NCBI GenBank assembly: GCA_963846635.1
Contig: CAWJXM010000003.1
Location: 186,001-250,000 of the forward strand
DNA: 64,000 bases
Reading direction: 5' to 3'
DNA from: AP-15 sp963846635
Lineage (GTDB): Bacteria; Pseudomonadota; Alphaproteobacteria; ATCC43930; CGMCC-115725
The position numbers and the translations under genes were made by a program. Positions 47,444-57,719 of this stretch are shown piece by piece. The notes under the pieces were generated by a model. The model saw only the letters and a program-made list of their open reading frames with translations. It was not told the origin of the DNA and made no database searches. Every line of letters begins with the position of its first letter. The first letter of the stretch is position 1.

Positions 47444-48756
47444 TCAGCCTATAACGTTAACGGCGATGAAACTCCGCTTTCGGTCATCGTAAGCGAACAG
47501 CTTGGCATAGCGGCCCCACGAGATGATGACGCGCAAGGTTCGTTCCGCCTCACGCCGGGGCATGTGATCCTCGAGTTCGGTCTCAAAGCGGGCACGCGGC
47601 GCGCGATGCGTCCCGCGCTCATCGAGAATGCGGCCAATGTGGGCGGCCAATGGCACAAACCGGATCAAATGTTCTCGGAACAGGCGTTTGCGGTCTTTGG
47701 TGCCGCTCTCAGCGAACACCCGTCCTGCGGCCGTTAGCTTGAGGTTCCCGTCGCCCAGCTCGGCGAATTCAAGAGTATGGAGCGCTTCGGCAATTGGAAA
47801 TAAGTCATCGACCTCGAGATTATGCGATCGCGCGAGAGCAGCCAATTCGGCACGGCCCGAATACGGCGGCGCCGCCAAAGTCTCGGCGAGACCGCTGAGT
47901 TGATTGACAGAGGCGCGCGGCAGCGCCTGTGCCAATCCACCGTGAATCTGGCCTCGGGCGTGAGTAGACGCGATTGTGCGTGAGGTCAGAATGGCGTAAA
48001 TCTCATCGACGATATTGCGGAACTCCATCTCCAATCGGTTGCGCGGGTGAGGCAGCGGCACCGTGATCTCTGCCGCAATACGGCCAGGACCGGACGCAAG
48101 CACCAGAACCCGGTCGCACATCAGCACAGCCTCTTCGATATTGTGGGTGACCAGCAGCACCGATTTGGTCGGCAACTGATGGGCTGTCCACAGATCGAGA
48201 AAATCGGTGCGCAATGTCTCTGCCGTCAGGACGTCGAGCGCGGAAAAGGGCTCGTCCATCAGCAGCACCAAAGGCTGGGTCACGATCGCCCGAGCAAAGC
48301 CGACCCGCTGCCGCATCCCGCCCGACAGTTCCCGCGGATAAGCCGACTGGAAGCCGTCGAGACCGATCAGGTCGATCGCCGCCTGCGCCCGGCGGCGCCC
48401 TTCATCACAGTTCAAACCGAGCGCGTCGAGCCCGGCTTCGACATTCTGCAATACGGTGAGCCAGGGGAACAAGGCAAACGTCTGGAACACGACGGCGATG
48501 CCTTCGGCGGGGCCAGTGAGCGGTTCCCCGCGGTACAACACCTCGCCGCCGGTCGGCTTGATCAGCCCCGCAGCAATCCGCAGCAAGGTCGATTTGCCCG
48601 AGCCGGAGCGCCCGAGGAGCCCGAGAATTTCACTTTCGCGCAATGCCACGTTGACGTCGCTCAAGACCGGAAACGGCTTGCCTGAGGGCCTGGCAAATGC
48701 CATCGAAAATTGCGCAGATCGATGACCGGCTCGCTGCTGCTGCCGGTCACGCGCAT
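47444..48756 (-). pseudogene. nitrate/sulfonate-type ABC ATPase with C-terminal AAA-associated domain, frameshifted near start
   Basis: Walker A is GRSGSGKSTLLR, the signature LSGGMRQRVGFARAI, Walker B LVLLMDEPFSALD and the H-loop LLVTHNIEEA. About 170 further residues form the extra domain found in ATPases paired with fused permeases (VDDLFPIAEALHTLEFAELG). The natural start is at 48756 (MRVTGSSSEPVIDLRN). One missing T near 48705 separates it from MAFARPSGKPF. A GTG/ATG restart at 48703 could make a nearly complete protein. Confidence 0.85.
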
Positions 48757-48760
48757 TCCC

Positions 48761-50527
48761 TCAATCGAGCCGGGTACGGCGTTCGGCGACGGCGTAGAGC
48801 GGACGCCACAATAGGCGGTTCGTGGCAATGACCAGGAACGACATGACCGCAATGCCGAGGGTTATCCGGGGATAATCGCCAGCCACCGTCATCTGGGCGA
48901 TGTACGCGCCGAGACCACCGCCGCTGAGCTTGGTCGATCCCCAGCTGACCGCCTCCGCGACGATGCTCGCGTTCCAGGCGCCGCCCGACGCGGTGATGGC
49001 ACCGGTGACAAAGTATGGAAAAATCCCCGGCAGCATGACGTCGCCCCACCAATGCCAGCCGGGAATCCGAAAACTCGCCGCTGCTTCCCGGAAATCGCTC
49101 GGAAACGCGCTGGCGCCGGCAATGACATTGAACAGAATGTACCATTGTGTGCCGAGGATCATCAGCGGGCTCAGCCAGATTTTCGATGGCAGGCCGAACC
49201 GGACAATCAGGAATACCACCGGCAGGAATACCACCGGCAGGAATACCACCGGCGGAAACAGCAGATTGGCCGGAAACGCCGCCAGGAACTGGGCGCGTGG
49301 TTGGATTTTCTCGGCGAGTTTTGGCCGCAGACTGACCGCCACACCGATCGGCACCCATACCATCGTTGCCAGCGCGATCAGGATTGCGACGCGCAATAAG
49401 GTCAACCCGCCATTGCTGATCACCACGATGACATCGTTCCAGGACAGCGCCTCTCGGGCAAAGCGCAACAGCGCCACAAACGCGTAAATAACGATCGCCA
49501 GGATTGTCGCATACCAGAGAAAATCAGCACCTCTGACGGCCGGGAACCGCGCCCGGAAGCGGCGGATATTCGCTGGGGGCGAAAGGCGGGCCCGGGTGAT
49601 GATTTCGACGCCGGCCTTGAACGGCCCTCCGATCATGGCGACTGCGCGGCTGTGGCGAAACAGATCGAGCACCCAGCTTTGCGGTACCACTTGGGCGGCA
49701 GTTTGCTCGAAGCGGAACTTGTCGGCCCAGGCGACCAGCGGTCGAAACAGCAGGCGATCGTAAATCAGGATTGTGATGGTCATCGCCAGGATCGCCCATC
49801 CCACTGCTGCCAGATCCTGCACCTGGATGGCGCGGGCGACATAGGAGCCGACACCCGGCAAATTGATCTGCAGACTGCCGACGGTGATCGCTTCGGAAGC
49901 GACGACAAAAAACTAGCCGCCGGACATCGACATCATGGTGTTCCACAGCAAACCCGGGATCGCAAACGATACTTCGAGCCGCCAGAAGCGCTGCCAGCCG
50001 GAAAATCTGAAGCTGCGGCTCGCCTCGTCGAGATCGCGCGGTACGGTCCGCAGCGACTGATAAAAGCTGAACGCCATGTTCCAGGCTTGACTGGTGAAGA
50101 TGGCGAAGATCGCCGCAAGTTCGGGCCCCAGCTCGTTGCCCGGGAACAATGATACGAAAAACACCACCGTAAACGACAAATAGCCGAGAATCGGCACCGA
50201 TTGCAGGACATCGAGGAGCGGGATCAGCACCATCTCGGCGCGCCGGCTTTTGGCCGCCAATGTCGCGTAAGTAAATGTGAAAACCAGCGAGGCGACGAGC
50301 GCAGCGAGCATGCGCATCGTTGTCCTCAGCGCGTAATAGGGTAGCGCCGTGGGTGCCAGCGAAATCTCAGGCTGGCGCTCGACGGCAAATGGCGTGATCA
50401 TCTCATGAGCGCCCGAGGCGACCAGCAGCAATAGCGCCAGCACCAAAATGACGGCGCACAAGTCGCGCCAATCGGGCACCCGCCGATACCAGCTACCCCC
50501 AGTCAACACCTCGGCGTGATGCTCCAT
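48761..50527 (-). pseudogene. fused two-domain ABC permease with a TAG stop inside
   Basis: A 588-codon double permease (two BPD_transp_1 domains). The first has GHEMITPF-like start, LDVLQSVPILGYLSF and the EAA loop PRDLDEASRSFRFSGWQRFW. The second has SDFREAAASFRIPGWHWW and GAYIAQMTVAGDYPRI. TAG at 49913-49915 stands where MSMSGGWFF is expected; one base change makes Trp. A 15-bp tandem repeat (three copies, 49208-49252) encodes PVVFL three times. Start ATG 50527 follows AAAAGG. It pairs with the ATPase downstream. Confidence 0.85.
49208..49252. repeat. 15-bp tandem repeat, three copies, in the permease gene
   Basis: Unit CAGGAATACCACCGG repeated three times without change, giving PVVFL repeats in one membrane helix. 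Prone to slippage in steps of five residues. Confidence 0.9.
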
Positions 50528-50766
50528 ACCTTTTCTAACCTGATATCCTTTGATCGTTGCGCAGGTAATTGGAGAAGCGAGCGGATGGCGTCGACAACGT
50601 TTCGATGGAAATTGCAGCCAGCAACAGAAAGGTCGGCGGGATCCGGCGGCCACGTAAAGCATTGGGTTGCCCCCAATGAGCAACGGAATGTAGTTCGATT
50701 AAGCGTCTCTTCCTTGCACTTTGGCTTCCCGTCGGGCGAAAATATCGGTTGCAGCGCACTCACGCA

Positions 50767-50780
50767 TTGACCCAAATCAA
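50767..50780. promoter_or_regulatory. FNR/FixK-like box upstream of the ABC permease operon
   Basis: TTGACCCAAATCAA differs from the ideal TTGAT-N4-ATCAA by one base. It lies about 240 bp upstream of the permease start; 50528-50766 holds no other gene. Confidence 0.55.
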
Positions 50781-50824
50781 CTTTGTTCACAGGAACTGTA
50801 ATCCGGCTTCCACGTAGGTGGCTC

Positions 50825-51184
50825 CTAACAGGTGGGTTTACAGGCCGCGCGAACGAGTGCCAGGAGTTGATCGACCACCGGCGGTTTTTCGAGTACGGCG
50901 AGCGCGCCGCCGCCCAGAGCGCGGTTGCGGGTAATGGGGCTAGGGCTCGCGCTAACAATGATGACGGGCAGTTTGTCGCCGCGGCGGCGCAGTTCTTCGA
51001 GAACTGCGAGGCCGCTCATTCCCGGCATTTGAAGGTCGAGCAGCAGACAATCACCATCGACCGGCCGGGCCGTGTCCAGGAATGGGCGACCAGCAGCAAA
51101 CTCCCGCGCATCAAAGCCCTCGGCTTCCAGTAAAAGCCGCAGCAAGTCCCGCGTTGCATCATCGTCGTCGACGATAAAAATCAT
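50825..51184 (-). CDS. stand-alone receiver-domain protein (CheY/FixJ-N type)
   Basis: 119 residues: MIFIVDDDDATRDLLRLLLE with the acid triad, the phosphate-accepting Asp in CLLLDLQMPGMSG, and LEKPP with the conserved Lys. There is no output domain, so it would act as a phosphate relay or sink. It is read away from the FixL-like gene, with a FixK/FNR box between them, and is the likely partner of that kinase. Confidence 0.88.
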   Translation of the reverse strand: MIFIVDDDDATRDLLRLLLEAEGFDAREFAAGRPFLDTARPVDGDCLLLDLQMPGMSGLAVLEELRRRGDKLPVIIVSASPSPITRNRALGGGALAVLEKPPVVDQLLALVRAACKPTC

Positions 51185-51240
51185 ATGTCACTGGCCGCTC
51201 AATTTTGAGTTCAGTGTGGCGAAGCCGAGCCCTTCCAGCC

Positions 51241-51254
51241 TTGATCTACATCAA
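51241..51254. promoter_or_regulatory. perfect FNR/FixK box between receiver and FixL-like genes
   Basis: TTGATCTACATCAA. Placed 57 bp upstream of the receiver gene start and about 110 bp upstream of the kinase start, so either or both may be induced at low oxygen. Confidence 0.82.
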
Positions 51255-51360
51255 CGGGCTCGATAAGTTCTAATCTGGTTTGCGCATGTGCCATAACCAG
51301 CAACAATTGCACATAAGTTGCAGAGACATCGACAATAGAGAAAAACTAAATTCGGATCTA

Positions 51361-52869
51361 ATGGCGATGAGTGGATTTAGTTCTTTTGGGGGTGCGCCGC
51401 CCGACCTATTGGCGGCGATCGTCAACTCGTCGGAGGATGCGATTGTTAGCAAGACCCTCGACGGCATGGTCACCAGCTGGAACAAGGGTGCCGAGCGGAT
51501 TTTCGGCTATACCGCAGCCAAGATGGTCGGCCACCCGATCTCGCTTTTGGCGGCATCGGGGATTGTCGATGAAATGCCGCGTATCCTCGACACGATCAGG
51601 CGCGGCGAACGGATCGAGCATTACGAGACCTTGCGACGGCGCAAGGACGGCCGGATCATTGATATCGCCCTGACCATCTCGCCGATCCGAGACGCGGCCG
51701 GGCGGATCGTCGGCGCTTCGAAGATCGCCCGCGACATCACCGATGCAAAACGCGCCGCTGCTGCGCTGATCGAAAGCGAGGCGTTGCTGCGCTCGATCCT
51801 CGATACGGTTCCGGACGGGATGGTGGTGATCGACGCGCGCGGCACCGTTCAATCCTTCAGCGCCGCTGCCGAACATATGTTCGGGTATAGCGCTGAGGAG
51901 GTTCTCGGCCGCAATGTCAGTATGCTGATGCCGTCGCCCTATCGCGAGAACCATGACGGCTATCTCGCCCGCTATCTTGCAACCGGCGAGCGACGGATCA
52001 TCGGTTTTGGCCGGGTCGTGACCGGGCAGCGCAAAGACGGATCGGTATTTCCGCTAGAGCTTTCGGTCGGCGAAGCGCGCTCGGATGGACGCCGCCTCTT
52101 TACTGGCTTTGTGCGCGATCTGACCGAGCGGCAACAGACCCTCAACCGGTTGCAGGAACTGCAGACCGAGCTGTCGCACGTCTCGCGCCTGACCGAGATG
52201 GGCCAGATGGCGTCGGCGCTGGCCCACGAACTCAATCAACCGCTGACCGCGGCGATGAACTATTTCGAAGTCGGGCGCCGGCTATTGGCGCGCCTCGACA
52301 ACAACATGGTCCAACGCGCTCTCGGCATCGTCGATCAGGCGGCAGGGCAGGTCGCGCGCGCCACCCAAATCATCCACGGGCTGCGTGATTTTGTCACAAA
52401 GGATGAAAGTGAGCAGCGGGTGCAGCCAGTTGATCAGCTGATAGGGGAGGCGAGCGCGCTCGCGCTGATCGGCGTCAGGGACATCGGGGTCAAAATCCAG
52501 CTGCGCATCGCTCCGCAGCTTCCGAAAGTGGTGGTCGACAAGATCCAGATACAGCAGGTCGTTGTCAACCTGATCAGAAACGCGGTCGAAGCGATGGCGC
52601 ATTGCGAGCGGCGCGAGCTGATGGTAAGCGCCGTATTCGGCGCGGCGGGCGTCGTCGAGATCGCGGTCGCCGACACCGGCCCCGGCATTGCGCCAGAGAT
52701 AGCCGAACGGCTATTCCAACCCTTTGTCACGACCAAAGCGCACGGCATGGGGGTGGGGCTATCGATCTGCCGCTCGATCGTCGAGGCGCACGGCGGGACG
52801 CTGCAAGCCGAGGCAAATCCCGAAGGCGGCACGATCTTTCGCTTTTCCCTCCCACCGGCGGCTGATTGA
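51361..52869 (+). CDS. FixL-like haem-PAS sensor histidine kinase
   Basis: 502 residues. PAS 1 (about 15-125) starts LLAAIVNSSEDAIVSK. PAS 2 (about 140-260) has the FixL haem pattern YRENHDGYLARYLATGE, then RIIGFGRVVTGQRKDG; the His in NHDGY aligns with the proximal haem ligand. The kinase has ASALAHELNQPLTA (phospho-His), NLIRNAVEAM (N box), ADTGPGIAPE and GMGVGLSICRSI. It should be an oxygen sensor, active without bound O2. No membrane helix is seen, so it is soluble. The exact start is uncertain (51286 possible). Confidence 0.92.
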   Translation: MAMSGFSSFGGAPPDLLAAIVNSSEDAIVSKTLDGMVTSWNKGAERIFGYTAAKMVGHPISLLAASGIVDEMPRILDTIRRGERIEHYETLRRRKDGRIIDIALTISPIRDAAGRIVGASKIARDITDAKRAAAALIESEALLRSILDTVPDGMVVIDARGTVQSFSAAAEHMFGYSAEEVLGRNVSMLMPSPYRENHDGYLARYLATGERRIIGFGRVVTGQRKDGSVFPLELSVGEARSDGRRLFTGFVRDLTERQQTLNRLQELQTELSHVSRLTEMGQMASALAHELNQPLTAAMNYFEVGRRLLARLDNNMVQRALGIVDQAAGQVARATQIIHGLRDFVTKDESEQRVQPVDQLIGEASALALIGVRDIGVKIQLRIAPQLPKVVVDKIQIQQVVVNLIRNAVEAMAHCERRELMVSAVFGAAGVVEIAVADTGPGIAPEIAERLFQPFVTTKAHGMGVGLSICRSIVEAHGGTLQAEANPEGGTIFRFSLPPAAD

Positions 52870-52903
52870 CAGCTGCGTCCAGTCCGGAACTGGGCTGGCG
52901 AGT

Positions 52904-52917
52904 TTGCGCTGGATCAA
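52904..52917. promoter_or_regulatory. possible FixK-type box upstream of PRPP synthetase
   Basis: TTGCGCTGGATCAA fits the looser FixK2 pattern TTG(A/C)-N6-(T/G)CAA. It is 54 bp before the gene start. Weaker than the other sites. Confidence 0.45.
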
Positions 52918-52970
52918 TGCGCTCATCGTTCACATAGCCGATGTTAGCTCGGAGTTTCGAGGAGAGCGAC

Positions 52971-53161
52971 ATGGCGTGGGATCCCGAATTGACGTTGTTT
53001 GCGGTCGGAGCCTCGCGCGACTACGGTATACGCGTAGCGCAGCATCTTGACCTGGCGCTCGGCGAACACGAAGAACGCACGTTTGAAGACGGCGAACACA
53101 AGATCCGGCCGCTTGTCGAGGTGCGCCGGCAGGACGTCTTTGTCATCCATTCGCTCTATGG
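52971..53161 (+). pseudogene. ribose-phosphate pyrophosphokinase, N-terminal fragment
   Basis: The first 64 residues of a PRPP synthetase-like protein: LTLFAVGASRDYGIRVAQHL, then HEERTFEDGEHKIRP and DVFVIHSLYG. It is cut at 53162 by the Tn3-family transposon. The rest of the gene is not found on the far side. Start ATG 52971 follows GAGGAGAG. The enzyme makes the PRPP used by NAPRTase, which ties it to the salvage theme of the neighbourhood. Confidence 0.85.
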
Positions 53162-53209
53162 GGGGTAGGTTCAGGATACGTGTAAAAAGTGGTCACAAGC
53201 CCCATCTGG

Positions 53210-53941
53210 TCATTTTTTTGCCAAGGGCCGCGCCTTCAGCCAGAGAAACAGGGGAATGCGGGACCAGCGTTGCATGTGATCCCACCCATCGCCGGCATCG
53301 GGAACGGGTTCGCGGAGGGACGTGATTGCGAGCCCCGCATCCTCCAAGGCAGTTGCGTAGGCTTCCAGCGGTATCGACCACCCGGCAAAACGCATCCGCA
53401 GGCCGTTGCGCTCTTCCGTGCCTTCAAAGCGCTTCCAGCCAAAATAAGAGTCTTGGATGACAAAGGGGGAAGTGGCTTCCGTAGTGGCGAAGCGCCCGCG
53501 ATCGGAGAACGGATGCACAATTGAGATAACCAGCATTCCTGCGGGTCGCAGGACGCGTCTGATTTCTTTCAGGGTTGCCCGAACATCTTCGACATCCATC
53601 AGCACGTTGTAGGCCATGACGAGATCAAAGCGGGCGTCCTCGAACGGCAGATCGGTCCCCGACGCGATGACGTAGGCGTCAGCCGATTGCGCTTCCCTGG
53701 CCGCGTTCACCAATTCCCAGACAGGGTCTGCTGCCATGACGCTGTAGCCGCAGGCCTTCAACGCGCGCGAGACGCGACCTTCCCCACACCCCACCTCGAG
53801 CGCTTCGCCTTCGTCGCGGCCGACGAAAGCAATCAATGATGCTCGGTAAGCCCAGAACGCGTCGTGATTTGGCGCACGCGCCCATTCAATCCACTCGTTG
53901 GCGACACGGGACCAATGCTCGCGGTCGGCAGTTCTTGTCAT
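53210..53941 (-). CDS. passenger: class I SAM-dependent methyltransferase
   Basis: 243 residues from ATG 53941. The SAM-binding motif is ALEVGCGEGRVSRAL, then the acidic VMAADPVWELV, motif II FEDARFDLVMAYNVLMDV and LKEIRRVLRPAGMLVISIVH. It looks like a small-molecule methyltransferase of the UbiE/Mmt type. It sits between the left end of the transposon and the resolvase, so is cargo. No resistance determinant is recognised, and the substrate is unknown. Confidence 0.85.
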   Translation of the reverse strand: MTRTADREHWSRVANEWIEWARAPNHDAFWAYRASLIAFVGRDEGEALEVGCGEGRVSRALKACGYSVMAADPVWELVNAAREAQSADAYVIASGTDLPFEDARFDLVMAYNVLMDVEDVRATLKEIRRVLRPAGMLVISIVHPFSDRGRFATTEATSPFVIQDSYFGWKRFEGTEERNGLRMRFAGWSIPLEAYATALEDAGLAITSLREPVPDAGDGWDHMQRWSRIPLFLWLKARPLAKK

Positions 53942-53973
53942 CAGCGCCCCTCGGGCATGCAACGGGAAAGTGG

Positions 53974-54690
53974 TTACGAGGCTGGAGATGGCACGGCGCG
54001 CGCTCGTTTCGTGATCTCGCCGACGATGCCGCGACTGACGCGCCTTGCGATCATCTTCTGAATTTGCCGGATGCTGAGATCCGTCGACCTGGCGAGCCTC
54101 TCGATCTCTTCGATGACGCGCGCCGGCGTCGCGGGCCGCCCCAGATGCTTGCCCCGCGCCTCGGCCGCCCGCATGCCGGCGGTCACGCGTTCGCTGATGA
54201 GCGATGACTCCAGCTCGGCCATTGCGCCGATGATAGTGAACATCGCTCGGCCCATCGGGCTATCGGTATCGATCTGATCCTGCACGCTGACGAAGCGAAT
54301 CCCGAGGTGGTCGAACTCCTCGAGTGCCGCCAGCAGATGCCGCGTGCTGCGGGCGAAGCGGTCGAATTTCCAGACCAGAACGCAGTCGATCTCGTGGATG
54401 CGGGCGGCCATCATCAGCGCGTTGAGCTGAGGTCGGCCCTCCTTGCGGCCCGAGACGGCGACATCGCAGTAGTCCCGCACGCTGTCGAGACCGGCGCGCG
54501 CGGCATAGCTGCGCAAGCCATCGTACTGCAGGTCCGGCTTTTGCTCGGCGGTCGAGACCCGCAAGTAGAGCGCGGTGCGGGTTCCGTGTCGCCGCGTAGT
54601 CGCTCTCTTGTGTCCAGAAAGGTTTTCCTTTGCGGACGCCAAACCGCTACCCCTTATCCCCTTCACGCCAAATCCTCTGTCCAGCCGCAT
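53974..54690 (-). CDS. tnpR: serine resolvase TnpR
   Basis: About 238 residues. The catalytic serine is in RTALYLRVSTAEQKPDLQYD; VSGRKEGRPQLNALM, VWKFDRFARSTRHLL and AELESSLISERV are typical resolvase blocks. The C-terminal helix-turn-helix (DLSIRQIQKMIARRV) is present. The start is uncertain (54690 or a later codon). It is read divergently from tnpA, with the start regions overlapping or adjacent, where the res site should lie. Confidence 0.88.
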   Translation of the reverse strand: MRLDRGFGVKGIRGSGLASAKENLSGHKRATTRRHGTRTALYLRVSTAEQKPDLQYDGLRSYAARAGLDSVRDYCDVAVSGRKEGRPQLNALMMAARIHEIDCVLVWKFDRFARSTRHLLAALEEFDHLGIRFVSVQDQIDTDSPMGRAMFTIIGAMAELESSLISERVTAGMRAAEARGKHLGRPATPARVIEEIERLARSTDLSIRQIQKMIARRVSRGIVGEITKRARAVPSPAS

Positions 54691-54715
54691 CGGCGGACCC
54701 TTTTCCGGACATCCC

Positions 54716-57688
54716 ATGACGGTCATCGATCGCACCGCTTACCCGCGTTCGGGTGCTCGGCTGACTCGGGAGGAACTGAATGCCCGATACGAGCTGACCG
54801 ATGTGGATCTTGCCTTCGTCCGCGCGAACGCCCGCGGCGATGCGGGCCGGCTGCTGCTGGCGACGCTGCTGAAGACACGGCAAGACCTCGGCTGCTTTGC
54901 CGCGCCGGACGAGGTCCACGCCGATACCGTTGCGCATCTGGCCTTGCAGCTTGGATTGTCCGCTCGGTTGGGGGCGTCCGAGGAGGCACGCAGGACAAAA
55001 TCGCTGTATCGTTATCAAGCGGCGGTTCGCGCTTACCTTTCTGTTGGGCCGTACGGCGCGGCAGCCGAGCGTCTGATCACCGAGATCACTCTCAAGGCCG
55101 CCGAAACTATGAGTGATCCTGCCGATCTCATCAATCGGGCGGTCGAGGCGTTGCAGGCGGCTGCCATCGACTTGCCCGCGTTCAGCACTCTCGATCGGCT
55201 GGTGAACCGGCTGCGCGCCAAGGTCCATGCGCGGATCTACGATCGGGTGGCGGCGCGTCTGACAGGCGACCACAAGGCGATGCTCGACGCCTTGCTGACC
55301 AGGCCGCCGAACAGCCCGACAACCAGCTTCAACCGCCTCAAGCAGAGCCCCGGGCCTGCGACCCCGAAAACGATCGGGCTTTGGATCGAACGGCTCGACT
55401 GGCTGACCGGCCTGATTGATCCGGATCCGCTTCTGGATGACATCGTTCATACCAAGCTGCGCCAATTCGCTGCCGAGGCTGCGGCGTTGGAAGTGAGCGA
55501 TCTCCTCGATATTTCCCAACCGGGCAGGCGGCACACGCTGTTGCTCAGCCTGCTGCGGCAGGCGCGCATGCGCTGTCGCGACGAGCTGATCGAGAATGAT
55601 GCTGCGCCGCATCCGGCGAACGCAGGCCGCAGCCAAGGAGCAACTGGAGGCTCTCCACGATCGGCACCGGGACATCGAGGAAACCCTGATCGGCATCTTC
55701 GGCCAGGTGCTCGAGACCGCACAAGCGCAGGAGACCGACACCGAGTTCGGGCGCCAGGTCAGGAGGCTCCTCTCCGAGCGCGGCGGCGTCGAGGCTCTGA
55801 CCGAGCAGTGCGAGACCGTGTCTGCCTGGCATCGCGATAACGACCTGCCGCTGCTTTGGCCGATCCACGCCCGGCACCGAAGCCTTCTGTTCCGGCTGCT
55901 CGACTTGCTGGATATCCGCTCGGCGACCCAGGACACCAGCCTGCTGCAGGCCCTGACGATCGTGAGCAGGCTCCGCCACGCGCGGCGCCATGAGGTGCTG
56001 GACGAGGTCGATGTCGGTTTTGCCTCTCAGCGCCGGCAGAATTTTGTCGTCAAACGTCGGCCGGAACCTGTTGTTCTCGATCGGCGTGCGCTCGAAGTCT
56101 GCATCTTCGTCCACTTGGCTGATGCCTTGCAAACTGGCGATCTCTATGTGATGGGCGCGGAGAATTTCGCCGATTACCGGACCCAACTCCTCCCTTGGCC
56201 GGAATGCGAGAAGCGGCTGCCTGCCTATTGCGCGGCGCTCGGCATACCCGAACGCGGCGAGGACTTCGCCGCTGCGCTGAAGGAGGAGCTGACGGCGGTT
56301 GCCGCCGAGGTCGATGCCGCGTTTCCGACCAACACCGAGTTGAGCATCGACACGGATGGAACGCTTCACCTGAAGCAGCTGGCACGAGGGGATCAGCCCG
56401 AGGGGCTGGCGGCGTTCGAGCAGGAAGTCCGCGCCCGGATGCCGGAACGCCACCTCCTCGACATCCTCAAATATGCCGAACACTGGGCCCGCTATACCCG
56501 GCACTTCGGACCGCCCTCCGGCTCCGATCCGAAGCTCGCCCGGGCCGTCCAGCGCTATCTGTTCACGGTGTTCGGCTATGGCTGCAATCTCGGCCCCAGC
56601 CAGACCGCCCGTCATGCCCCCGAGATCGCCACGGCGCAGGCGCTGCGTCGGATCAATGCCCAGCACATCAACGCCGAGAAGTTGGAGGCGGCGATGATCG
56701 ACGTGATCGGGCAGTATGTCCGCTTCTCTCTGCCGCGGCATTGGGCAGCGGCCACGCGGCGATCGCCGATGGCACGCACGTCAAGCTCCGCGAAAACAAT
56801 CTTCTCGGGTCCCGGCATATCCGCTATGGCGGCTACGATGGCATCGCCTACCACCACATCGCCGACAGCTACATTGCCCTGTTCACCAGCTTCATTCCTT
56901 GCGGCGTCTGGGAAGCCGTCCACATCCTGGATGCGCTGCTGAAGAACCGCTCGGCGATCCAGCCCGACACACTTCACGCCGATACTCAAGGCCAAAGCGA
57001 GCCTGTCTTCGGGTTATGCCGATTTCTCAGCGTCAAGCTGATGCCGCGGATGCGGGGCCTGAGCGACGCCATCTTCTATCGCCCCGCAAAGTCGATCCGG
57101 TATCGGCACATCGACGCGCTGTTCGCCGGGGAGATCGACTGGGATCTGATCGCCACGCACACGCGGGATATGATCCAGGTGGTGCTGTCAATCCAGGCCG
57201 GGCGGGTCATGCCGTCGATGCTGCTGCGGAAGCTCGGCACCTACAACCGCCGAAGCCTGCTCTATCGTGCATTCCGCGAACTCGGCCGCGTCGAGCGCAC
57301 CCTGTTCCTGCTGCGCTTCATCTCCAGCGCCGAGATCCGCCGCACGATCCGCGCCGAAACCACCAAGATCGGAGCCTATAACGACTTTCTCGACTGGATC
57401 TCCTTCGGCGGGCCGGTGATCAAGAGCGGAGATCCGGTGGAGCAGGAGAAGCAGCTCAAATACGCCAGTCTCGTCGCCAACACGATCATGCTGTCCAATG
57501 TCGCCGATATGACCGAAGCTCTGTCATCCATGGCCCAGGACGGACATCGCATTACTCCCGGGCTGGTTGCTTGCCTCAGCCCCTATATGCGCGAACACAT
57601 CCGCCGTTTTGGCCAGTATGTCCTCGATATGGAGGAGATGCCCCGCCCTCTCAATCCGCAGCCGCTCCCGTTCGAGCCGGCCTTGTGA
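54716..57688 (+). pseudogene. tnpA: Tn3-family transposase TnpA with two single-base frameshifts
   Basis: About 990 codons. The N-terminal part (from ATG 54716) runs to RDELIE. One extra A near 55594 shifts the frame, and MMLRRIRRTQAAAKEQL continues. One missing G near 56748 (GGG for GGGG) shifts it again, and AAIADGTHVKLREN (first Asp) resumes with LHADTQGQSEPVFGLC (second Asp). ANTIMLSNVADMTEAL holds the last acid. Reverting both indels would give a full transposase, so damage is recent or a sequencing artefact. Confidence 0.88.
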
Positions 57689-57719
57689 CCACTTTTTACA
57701 CTTATCCTGAACCTACCCC

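Larger units (their letters stand above)
53162..57719. mobile_element. Tn3-family transposon, 4,558 bp
   Basis: Inverted ends of about 38 bp start GGGGTAGGTTCAGGATA and differ at one base (ACG versus AAG). Contents: methyltransferase, serine resolvase and divergent tnpA. The 5-bp flanks (TATGG left, AGCCC right) do not match and flank two different genes, so DNA next to the element was deleted or rearranged after insertion. Confidence 0.92.

Noticed and set aside
47240..47737. 165-residue forward frame near the end of the ABC ATPase
   Set aside because: It overlaps the conserved C-terminal domain of the ATPase on the other strand and has no features of its own.
49052..49399. CRISPR-like repeats near 49208
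   Set aside because: These are three contiguous 15-bp units without spacers, in frame within a permease gene.
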